From Owenia fusiformis (lineage: Eukaryota; Annelida; Polychaeta; Sabellida; Oweniidae), in contig CAIIXF020000011.1 of assembly GCA_903813345.2 (NCBI GenBank), positions 4,550,571 through 4,614,570 of the forward strand: a stretch of 64,000 bases of DNA. The letters run 5' to 3'. The translations under genes and the position numbers were made by a program. Positions 46,101 through 55,547 of the stretch are shown piece by piece. How positions within the stretch are numbered: the first letter of the stretch is position 1; each line of letters opens with the position of its first letter. A model generated the notes under the pieces. The model did not search any database. It was given only the letters and a program-made list of their open reading frames with translations, and had not been told where the DNA came from.

Positions 46101-49100
46101 TGTGACCTATGACAGACTTACTTAAATGTCTAGAAACTGGTCCTCTCATCCCAAGTTAAAGAGAGAATCAGATCTAGCGAGCAGCCTAACAAAAAATTGT
46201 TTCAATTTTAGAATATTTCTGGCTTATGTCATTCCTTTTCATGTCTATTTTCTAAAAATCCTAAAAATACACACTTTATTTCAGGAAAACTAAAGATTTT
46301 TACAATAATCTATTATTGTTCTATTAGAATGGTTACCATTCTTATTATTTGGGAGAATTTAAACATTTTTCACGAATTTTTGCACTTGGAATCCATTATA
46401 ACTTCACCAATTTATAACATATCGTGAATCTTTTGGGAGATATTGTATTTGAGATAGTAATGAATAGATTGGTAGGTCAATTGCACATGTTGCTTGTAAT
46501 TTTGTCACCTCCTATAGATCAGATTCTGCCTTTAAGGTAGCTTATGGAAGGTGTTCCTAGATGTTGTCTGGAATGTTTACCTACAAAACAGTGAGAAGTC
46601 CTTAACAAGGATTCATCGTGGCACTGGTGCTAGAAGGATGATTTATGCAGAGAATGCGATGCCTAAGAATTGCCCAGCTTTTCTAACAATCAACGGAACA
46701 AGACTAGGCTGTTTGCATTCCTGGCCAACTCTATGTCTGAGTTTGATGTTAATGACAAGCAAATGATAACTTCTATTGGAGAATCTATTCAGTGCTTTCC
46801 TCAATTGCCAGATACAGCAATGATTGGACCTTGCACTCATGAAGAAACTGACACAAGACTCTTTGTTCATATAAAACATGACCTCAGAGGGTAAAAGACT
46901 TCACAATCAGAAGTTGAGATACTGATGTACTTGCTCTTACCATGGCTGCAGCATTTAAGGGCGTAATAAGTGTCAATCTGGATTGTCTTCAGACCTCTCA
47001 AAAATTACAGATATTTAATTATATTATATTAGCTTCACCATTCTTTGGCCATAGCAAAGAATACCACCAACAAAAGGAGGCCTTGCTCAGAAAATCTTAA
47101 GAACTTGCTAACCAAGGTGGTATTGTTTGGGGGCAACTGTACAATCTCCATCTAAAATTGGTATAGGAGTTCACAACATGGGGCTGGAAGTATGACATGT
47201 CTCTACTGGTGCCACTATTGACATCCCTTCCTCAAGCAGCCAAGGCATGCCAAGCATTGGTAAAGTATGGGTGCAAGGTGAAATGTGGTCCTGGGTGCAC
47301 ACATTACAAAAATGGATAAGTATCCACTGCTATGTGCAAATGCCATGGTCAATGCTAATCATTAGACAAAAAAAGTAGCGGACATAAAATTGAGCCTTGT
47401 GGGACTCCAGTTTTCATACAAAAATGATCCAATGAATTTAAATGCATATGAACAACTTATAGGTACTATTATTAGTCATGTTTGATCAGTATACCACTAT
47501 TTTGACTTATTAAATTACAACTTTAGTCAATTTTTATGATTTTTCGATACACTGTGGCGGCCATCTTGGATTTTTGGTGAAAAAGTCAATGGATTGCTTG
47601 GTGCCACTTCAGGTTCTCAAAAGGATAGTATGAAGTTTTGAAATCCACTTTAAGATTGCTTCTATATATTTTTGAAATATTCTGTGAACTTATCTCCTAT
47701 TCAAACCCGACTATAGTTTAAAAATGAAAAAGCACCATTTTCTTTTTTACATAGACATGTACTCTGTATCTGTTGTTCAAGCATCACCCATCGCATTGAA
47801 GTTGACTCGTCGGAAAGAGTTAGATTTTCAATTTGAAATGAGAGTTCGTCTCAAAATTGTAGATTTTTAGATTTTCACATTTTCATCCCGACCCTGATTC
47901 AAACATGATTTGCTTTGATCACAATGCAAAAGACGTGTTTCATATTTTGTTCCAAAGGAAAATAAATGCAATACACTGGAGACATATTTAAACATATATC
48001 GATATGGAACCCACAACTTGCAATTTTCTTGCATGTGTATAAAATGTAAAATATACACCACCAAATAGAAAACTCATTAGCTGTTATCGTTTCATTGTCT
48101 GTTGAAAAATTATGTTGACAGATTTTAGATAGAAGCATTGTAGAACACATACAACAACGACCAAAAGTTCATTTTATTTCAGTTAGTTTCAGTAACATGA
48201 CAACTTCCCGTTTTAACAGTTATTTATTTTCAGTGATGTGTGACTTACATAACGTTTTTTCTAGTCCTCATTTCCACACCAAGTGAACTTATTTTTTCAG
48301 TTACCCTTGCCCAGCAACTATCTGTGACTGTATTGTTATTTGACAGCTAACTGGTGCCAAAAGAATATTTGCATCCTTCTCAATGAGAGATACAAATAAT
48401 TCTTGTTCATCATTTGTCCAATTCCTTGCCCTCGACATGTTTCTTCGACTACCGTCTGTTCAATGTAAATCGATTTGCATTTTGGCGCACTTATGTCTTG
48501 CACAAGTGTAATGCATGCGCAACCGATCAAATCATATCAATTATTGGATTTCTATCAATTTCAATCAATCAATGTCAAAAACTAGCGCCAGTGTCCTTTT
48601 AAATTTCGCGCCAAAATGCACTCTAGACTTGCGATCGCAACTTACGTTTTAATTGTTTTGCGATTGCTTTGCGTCTGCGATTGCGCTCAATTGATAATAT
48701 CACGCATCGCATGCGTTACGAATTGCGATCGCAATCGCATCGCAGACGCAACGCAACTATTTGCGACCAGATGATAATGAGGCCTCAGCTCAGGAGGATG
48801 AAGTTACTATGAAATTGACCTCCATGCATGGGATACCTCCCTCCAAGATGAAACACTATTTTGAGGCAGTAAAGGTGCTCCACATAATATGCAAATTTAT
48901 ATCAAGTACTAATAAGAATGATATTTAACAACAAACAAAATGATTGTTATCTTAAATTCAGGAGACCGAACTTTAAGAGTATGGGACGTGAAGAAGCCCT
49001 ATATGGCCCAGGTGACCATTCCTGCTCATGATTCTGAAATCCTCACTTGTGATTGGTCCAAATATGACCAGGTAGGTCACATGACTCGCTATAAGTTCTT

Positions 49101-51748
49101 TGATGTTATTCCATTTTTGCTTGATTTTGATGATGGGTTCGTTCTTAATTTAAATTTGACAAATAAAAAAAGTTCTCTTACTAAAATGTGTTTGTTGTGT
49201 CAGTTTTTACTTGTTTTTGATGCAGATTGTCTGAAGAGAATGGCCAGCATTTTCTCTTTGTAATAACTTGTTTAAGATAATAAAGTATTTATTTCAAGCT
49301 GCCAAATTAAATAGGCTTCAATAATATTCCAAAATAACCCAAAAACAATGTAGTTTATTGTTCATTCATTTGAATTATTCAATAAAATGTAATTATAGAT
49401 TTAATTGTTTTATTTCAGCATCTGATGATAACTGGTGCAGTAGATTGTTCAATACGTGGTTGGGATCTCCGGCAACCAAAACAACATGTATTTGAACTGA
49501 AAGGACATCAGTATGCTGTTAGGAGAGCTAAGGTAAAATGCAATCTCTTTTGATTGTATGTTGTATGTATATTTATTTTGTCACCACCACAAAAATGTTG
49601 GAGACTACAACAATATGTCACTATTTGTGGTATTGTTGTTGTTTGGTGTTCGCCCTTTTGTATCTGTAACAAATGGCAGGTGATGACATTTTGCATGTTC
49701 ATGCCTTAAATGTACATTATGTATGTATTTTTGGATGATAGTGTGAAAACTAAATGGTCAACATAAAAATCCCACTTTCCTAAATATACCACTGAAAAAA
49801 TTTGTTTCTAGATAGAGTGAAATGTCAGCCTATAGTAAATATATTTCACTTACCAGTATCTTAAAAATTATGTAAGAAGAGTTTTGTTACTGTTTCAGTG
49901 CTCACCGTTTGTTGCTAGTCAAATTGCCAGTTGTAGCTATGATTTTACAGTCAGGTAAGAACTTAATATAATAGGGGAGGTTAAGCGTACATAGAACTTG
50001 GATGGAGATATGTAGAATAAAGGTGCTCTAGGGATTAGTCCCCCCCCTTTGTAATGTTTATTTGCAGTATTGAGTATTTAAGGTACATGGAGAGTTGTAT
50101 TTAGGTCCCTGGAAAAAACAGTTGAGAGGGGGACTGTAAATCTGTTAAAGGACGATTCTCGGTTTGGAGAACGAAGTTCATCAATCTAAATGAGCATTAT
50201 CCCTGCTTCGGAAAAATTTGATTTTTTTACATAATATAGATTTGAATGTCTTCTTTTGAATAGTCATACATTAATTTGGGTAATATTTCTAGATTTTTCG
50301 CAAAAAATATTAGTGCAGTACACTGACAACTTCTTTCCCCAAATCGAGACTTGTATTTTATTGAATCGGTCTAATTGAGCGTTATCCCTGCTTCGGACCA
50401 ATTTTTATTATTAGAATCGCCCTTTGTCATGCTACTATATTTCATGCTTTTGGCAAGTTTGGGGAAATTTGCAAAACATAATAGTCGTGACATTCCAGTG
50501 CTAAACTGTGGTGTACCATTTTCAGTGTAACAGATTGGTAAATCAATTTTTTTGAAATATCCCAAAATATCATTTTGTGCGTTCTCACTCTTTTGAGAAA
50601 CAACATCATGAGATGTTATTTTATTGTAATATTGTATTTTATTGTAACATTGTATTTTATTGTAATATTGTATTTTATTGCAGATTATGGGACTTCAAGC
50701 AGCCCCATCCTATTGAGACCATAGAACACCACACAGAGTTTATTTGTGGACTTGATTGGAACTTACACATTCCAGGGCAGGTAGGTGTTGGATATGATAT
50801 CCTCTTGAAGGATATCATTCATATCGTATCCCCAACCTCAAAAATTTTTTGGGTTTGAAAATATTAATAATTATATATTATTCAGTCGGTGACATCCTCC
50901 GATCACAGGGCTTCAAACTCCAGAATATATTCTTTATTTTTACCCCTGCAACAGAAATCATGTGTAAGTCATTGCGCATACTTAGATAACGTGATTCAGT
51001 TAAATCGGGCGCTTCCAAATTGGTTATAGCAGGAGGAAGAAGGAGGTATGGATTCTGGACACCTGCTTAGGAGGATGGTCGGTGAACACCCAGAAAAATC
51101 CATAATTACTTTTTCTGCCAAAGTTCAATTTCTTGATATCCCATTGACACCCCTTGACCCTTCCTTAACACCTCTGATTATGGGCATTTAATTTTGTCCC
51201 AGCAAAGTATTGTATCCAAGTGCCCACTAAAAGCTAGTGCTTCTGTGTGGGTAGGCTCCACAAAGTCTTGTTAGTAAAATTCCATAAATCCTCACTGCAT
51301 GTCCGTTAACCCAAAATTTTTACAGATGGGAGAGCCAACCTTCTAAGCAGGTGTCCAGAATCTGTACTTTCTTCTTCCCCCTGCTATAACCAATTTGAAA
51401 GCGCCCGATTAAACTGAATCATGTGATCTAATTATGCGCTGATGACGTATTCAAGATTGCTGTCGCATAGTTGCGACAGCGAACCAAATTGCAAGTTCTT
51501 AATCAGGGAAATGCTAACTGCTTATAGCTGGGGGTAAAAAGAAAGAAAATATTCTGGATTTTGAAGCCCTGTGATCGGAGGATGGTGAGAGCAGACTAGT
51601 GCGAACATATGATAGGGGTTTGGGCATGCTGGGTAAAGTGCGATATTTATCACTGTGTATCGTTCTATATTTGCAGATCGCTGACTGTTCTTGGGATGAA
51701 CAGGTTAGAGTGTACTCTCCACAAAGTATAGCAAACACAAGGACATAA
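40179..51748 (+). CDS. PEX7: PEX7, peroxisomal targeting signal 2 receptor (9 exons)
   Basis: Exons 40179-40287, 40826-40998, 41905-42021, 42371-42479, 48962-49071, 49419-49532, 49899-49954, 50684-50780 and 51677-51748 join in phase to 957 nt, 318 residues (human 323). Recognisable PEX7 text includes [79 protein letters not shown] and the terminal ADCSWDE. It forms a WD40 propeller of about six to seven blades. In the known pathway it binds PTS2 cargo in the cytosol and, with PEX5L, PEX13 and PEX14, delivers it to peroxisomes. Start chosen by alignment with the conserved [10 protein letters not shown] region. Introns 2 and 3 carry decayed duplicates of the next exon's start; intron 4 holds a nest of mobile elements. 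Confidence 0.95.
41838..41880 (+). pseudogene. PEX7: Duplicate of PEX7 exon 3 acceptor and first codons
   Basis: TTATTTCCAGCCTGCCCATA precedes the real TTGTTTCCAGCCTGCTCCTA by 51 bp. It repeats the acceptor and the codons for PAxIQVYK, then runs into an in-frame continuation to the real exon with no stop, so using it would insert 17 residues. Confidence 0.8.
42174..42358 (+). pseudogene. PEX7: Duplicate of PEX7 exon 4 acceptor region and 5' half
   Basis: A tandem unit of about 135 bp copies the intron end (TCCTGACTTCACATGAAGTA-like) and the first ~65 nt of exon 4 ([18 protein letters not shown]). It then diverges and meets a stop (LYSL then TGA). The real exon 4 follows at 42371. Confidence 0.85.
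42794..43011 (+). mobile_element. CATCCTCCG long-TIR repeat, arm split by Harbinger
   Basis: The text CATCCTCCGATCACAGGGCT through GATTCTGGACACCTG matches the arms of the element at 50893-51584. It breaks at 43011 where the Harbinger TIR begins and resumes as CTCAGGAGGATG at 48789, showing insertion of the larger element into this repeat. Confidence 0.8.
43616..43966 (+). pseudogene. Harbinger transposase N-terminal relic
   Basis: The 116-residue frame has [19 protein letters not shown] and [20 protein letters not shown], matching the N-terminal helical part of HARBI1-like transposases (RVFRDRxNPLDxxxD). The catalytic DDE part is absent from this frame, so it is a truncated relic. Confidence 0.75.
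45074..45383 (-). mobile_element. tRNA-derived SINE
   Basis: Read on the minus strand, the head has an A box (TGGCTCAGTGGC, 45360-45371) and a B box (GGTTCGATTCCC, 45316-45327) spaced as in a tRNA gene, then a 200-bp unrelated body and an ATT-repeat tail. The homologous site in the right palindrome arm (near 46960) lacks it, giving the empty site CTTATTACGCCCTTAAATG. Confidence 0.85.
46160..46531. mobile_element. TTAA-flanked MITE, copy C
   Basis: A 372-bp copy in the opposite orientation to A and B, flanked by TTAA at 46156-46159 and 46532-46535. The matching place in the left palindrome arm reads CAAGTTATGGCAG without the element, so the empty site is visible. Confidence 0.8.
48301..48438 (-). 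pseudogene. Harbinger Myb/SANT-like protein relic
   Basis: A 45-residue frame, [20 protein letters not shown] onward, resembles the Myb/SANT-like DNA-binding protein that PIF/Harbinger elements encode beside the transposase. It stops early, so only the first helices remain. Confidence 0.6.
50147..50425. mobile_element. TIR element (AAAGGACGATTCTCGG), copy 2
   Basis: The left TIR and first block match the 27542-27934 element almost base for base. The interior is shorter and the right TIR is diverged (AGAATCGCCCTTT). It lies in PEX7 intron 7. Confidence 0.75.
50617..50683 (+). repeat. PEX7: 18-bp repeat forming the PEX7 exon 8 acceptor tract
   Basis: TTGTATTTTATTGTAATA recurs three to four times and ends directly in TATTTTATTGCAG, the acceptor of exon 8 at 50684. 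The pyrimidine-rich tract is therefore repeated. Confidence 0.8.
50893..51584. mobile_element. CATCCTCCG long-TIR element, complete copy
   Basis: The arms of about 180 and 245 bp (CATCCTCCGATCACAGGGCT to GGATTCTGGACACCTGCTTA, and mirror) flank about 270 bp of unique interior. GTGA lies on both outer flanks. No transposase is present. It lies in PEX7 intron 8. Confidence 0.75.
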
Positions 51749-53040
51749 GGATATATCATATATACTGATAATATCTCCACAAGGACTTATTAGAGAGAGT
51801 GTAAACTGATAATATCTCGAGTGAAGAAATGAAGACGTTAAGTGTGTATGTAAAGGAAAAATCAATTTCGATTTTAGGGGCAAAATGAGGCCTTCTGTCG
51901 CTCTCATGAAAATATGAAATATTTTAGTAAAGTGATTGGTTAATCAGATATTGCTCGAGATGGTCAATCTTCCCATCCAATATAGGGATATAAGGTTGAG
52001 TTGAAATAAAAATAAAAAACAGGGGTTTGATCCTAGACTACAAGTGAATTTGTATATCTATCTCAGTCATTTTGAGTATTACTTAGTCAGTTAGTATGTT
52101 CAATAAAACGACATTTGGTTTGCAATGAGTGCAATCTATGATATTTATTATATACAATATTTTAGTGAAAATTGTACAATTGTTTGATTGTAAACTTATA
52201 ATTTAACAATAAATACACAAAAAATATAATTTATACAATATTTAACATTTGATCAGATGATTTACAGACTATGTTCTACCAAAGTCTCCAAGAGTGACAT
52301 CTATAGTCCGTCCCCTAAAGCTAGACTGTTAGGACAACAGAGAGCATTTTCGTTATAAGCAAAACTTTCAAGCTTGAGGCAAACTTTTCGTGCAAGTTTT
52401 TCTTTAACAAAAATTGAACATATTCTCCCATTAGGACTTGATGAATGACAGTTTGAAAACAATTGAACAATGGCAAAACTTGAAAAAAACTTTGAAATAT
52501 AAATTGCGATGTGAATTTTGACTTTTTTTACTTTAATCAGGCAAAAATGTCATGTTTGATCAGGCTTTCTTGACGTCTTATCTCTAGACTGTCTAAATAT
52601 CCTTTAACACTTTTTTGTGCAAGCTGATTCCACCGACATGTGTGTAATACTGCCATGACATCTTTTTGAATCAATGAAAATAAATATACTTCTCTCTGTA
52701 CAAATATAATTGGCAAACAAAATCAACAAGGAATTAACATGACAAAATGTCACCACCAACTTGTAACTTGCTGGAAATTGTTATAGACGCCAAACGCTAA
52801 TTGTTACAGACTCAAAATGCCAAACACTGTCCACAAAAAAGTTTGAGACTAATGACAATATGTCACCACTTCTGGTGGTGACATAAAAACTGGAGAGATT
52901 TCAGGAGACTTGTCACTTGCACATTAGAACTTTGGAAGTTGAGGGTCAATGTGACAGAAGTTATAAACTGACAGAACAGCCTTGGAGTTAAACTCTGCTC
53001 GTATTTACTCCTTACATGCATCTTGGTACAAGTGCATTAG
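51749..53040. other. PEX7 3' region
   Basis: Probable 3' UTR and flank. AATAAA at 52102-52107 is a candidate polyadenylation signal; an earlier AAATAAAAATAAA tract lies near 52003. Nothing else is recognisable. Confidence 0.45.
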
Positions 53041-54960
53041 AATAATGTAATGCACTGTATGGCTACTCCTTCAGTTTTAGTACACAACAGTATTGCTACT
53101 ATAATGCACTTAAGTCACTATTTGTTCACTGGTGTATTAACTATTTTAAAATGCACTATGTAACATGTTCCTTCATTCTGCAATGTTGTTGCTACAATAA
53201 GCTGCAGTATATTTCGCCTCAGGTTTATCATAATAGTAGAATACTGTATTGCCAGTGCATTACTGCAGCTTATTATGACTATTGTCATAATGCACCAAGT
53301 GGAATTGCCAAACTCTTTCATTGCTGGTGCATTACTGTCAAAATAATGCACTATTTACAATGTATACATACAAAACCATTCCTTTTTAGTGCATTTCAGA
53401 CACTATTATGCACTTTATGGTAAACCTGTTGCATTACTGTCATTTAAATGCACTATATGACAAAACCCTTCACTGTTCATACATAGTTAATATTTGCATA
53501 TTCCTTCCTTCTTAATGCATTACTGTCATTTAAATGCACTATATGACAAACCCCTTCACTGTTTGTACATAGTTAATATTCGCATATCCCTTCCTTCTTA
53601 ATGCATTACTGTCATTTAAATGCACTATATGACAAAACCCTTCACTGTTCGTACATAGTTAATATTCGCATATTCCTTCCTTCTTAATGCATTACTGTCA
53701 TTTAAATGCACTATATGACAAAACCTTTCACCGTTCGTACATAGTTATTATTCGCATATTCCTTCCTTCTTAATGCATTACTGTCATTTAAATGCACTAT
53801 ATGACAAAACCCTTCACTGTTCGTACATAGTTAATATTCGCATATCCCTTCCTTCTTAATGCATTACTGTCATCACAATGCACTATATGACAAAACCCTT
53901 CACTGTTTGTACATAGTTAATATTCGCATATTCCTTCCTTCTTAATGCATTACTGTCATTTAAATGCACTATATGACAAAACCCTTCACTGTTCGTACAA
54001 AGTTAATATTCGCATATCCCTTCCTTCTTAATGCATTACTGTCATCACAATGCACTATATGGCATATTCCTTTTAAAAGCATTACTGTCATCACAATGCA
54101 CTATATGGCATATTCCTTCTTAATGCATTACTGTCATCACAATGCACTATATGGCATATTCCTTTTAAAAGCATTACTGTCATAATAATATACTATGTGG
54201 CATGTTCCTTCTAAGTGCATTACTGTCATTATAATGCACTATATGGGGTATACCTTGTAAGTGCAGAACTGTTATTATAACGCACATGTGTGGCACATTA
54301 TTTCCTTCTGAGTGCACTACTGTTATCATAACGCACTATGTGGCATATCCCTTCTAAGTACATTACTACTTATTATACACTATGTAGCATATTCCTTCCT
54401 TCTTAGTGCATTACTGTAATAACAATGCACTAGGTGACATATTCTTTCTTAGTGCATAACTGTTATCATAATGCACTATGTGGCATATTCCTTTCTTCTA
54501 AGTGCATTACTACTTATAATACACTATGTAGCATATTCCTTCCTTCTTAGTGCATTACTGTTATAACAATGCACTATGTGACATATTCTTTCTTAGTGCA
54601 TAACTGTTATCATAATGCACTATGTGGCATATTCCTTTCTTCTAAGTGCATTACTACTTATAATACACCATGTAGCATATTCCTTCCTTCTTAGTGCATT
54701 ACTGTAATAACAATGCACTATGTGACATATTCTTTCTTAGAGCATAACTGTTATCATAATGCACTATGTGGCATATTCCTTCCTTCTTAGTGCACTACTG
54801 TAATTACAATGCACTATGTGACATATTCTTTCTTAGAGCATAACTGTTATCATGATGCACTATGTGGCATAATACTTCCTTCTTAGTGCACTACTGTAGT
54901 TACAATGCATTATGTGGCATATTCCTTTCTTCTAAGTGCATTACTGACCATTGCAGCTGA
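53040..54960. repeat. 1.9-kb palindrome-bearing minisatellite
   Basis: The core is GTGCATTACTGT followed shortly by TAATGCACTATGTGGCATAT and TTCCTTCCTTCTTA. In 53435-54030 the units repeat every 86 bp; further right they shorten to about 50 bp and form longer composites. Each unit contains the inverted pair AGTGCATTA/TAATGCACT, so every unit can form a hairpin. Confidence 0.9.
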
Positions 54961-55021
54961 TGTCATCATGTCTAGGAGACATTTAGTTTTTGCCAGTTCT
55001 TCTTGTGTCTCAATTGAACAA
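54910..55021 (-). CDS. Terminal exon of an unidentified gene
   Basis: On the minus strand a strong acceptor (CTATTTCTATGTTTTCAG) opens a frame, one base into a codon, reading CSIETQEELAKTKCLLDMM then TSAAMVSNALRRKEYAT and a TAA stop. The helix-like composition and splice site support a real 3' exon. The last dozen codons and the stop come from the final unit of the minisatellite. I do not recognise the protein and found no convincing upstream exon in the window. Confidence 0.45.
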
Positions 55022-55547
55022 CTGAAAACATAGAAATAGAAATTAGGTCAACTATTGATAGAAATGAACTGTGTAAAGCTAATACTCTGACAAAAGAAAT
55101 ATTTGTATTTACACACCCCTGCAAAAAGTTTGGCATCTGGTCTGAAAGTTCCGTTTTGAATCACTTATAAAGCCTATTTATGGCTGTTTAAAAACATCCA
55201 TCATCATTTGTTCAAAATATTGAAATTAAGGAACAAAAGGATATAAACATCAGATTTTGATATGCTATCCTGTGAAAACTCCAAACTTATGCAGGGGAGG
55301 GAACCTCTGCATTTTTTGTGAATAGTGTATTTACTTATTCAAAAACAAATATCAACCTTAACAACCGAAGAGCCGTGGAATAAAATAACATTTATGTTCT
55401 ACACATTTAAAAGCTTACTGTCTACTTGTATATTTTGATTTCTCCTATTGATTAAGTATTTTTCCATCATGCCAGTTTGATTCTGATAATTCCTATATTT
55501 GTCACATATTTTAAATGCTGAACTATTAAAATTGTGAACTAATGTTA

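Larger units (their letters stand above)
44134..47688. mobile_element. 3.5-kb imperfect palindrome carrying an unknown TE protein relic
   Basis: The arms run inward from AATATTTCAAAAATATATAG at the left and its mirror at the right, and meet near 46040. Each arm encodes, outward from the centre, pieces of the same protein: [41 protein letters not shown] and, in the left arm, [14 protein letters not shown] recall this as a repeat-borne family common in invertebrate genomes (HEEx[11 protein letters not shown], CDTVSxFxG motifs) with no assigned function. The frames are broken in both arms. It sits inside the Harbinger element. Confidence 0.7.
43012..48788. mobile_element. PIF/Harbinger DNA transposon, degraded and nested
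   Basis: The ends are perfect inverted copies, CTGAGGCCTCATTATCATCT onward and its mirror, followed by dense subterminal GCGAT/ATCGC palindromic motifs. Two coding relics fit the family's two-gene layout: a HARBI1-like transposase N-terminus (plus, 43616-43966) and a Myb/SANT-like protein (minus, 48301-48438). The middle is replaced by a 3.5-kb palindromic element (44134-47688). It lies in PEX7 intron 4. Confidence 0.8.

Noticed and set aside
53435-54030. CRISPR-like regular repeat spacing (86 bp)
   Set aside because: Eukaryotic context, spacers are themselves repeats of each other, and no cas genes; this is a minisatellite.
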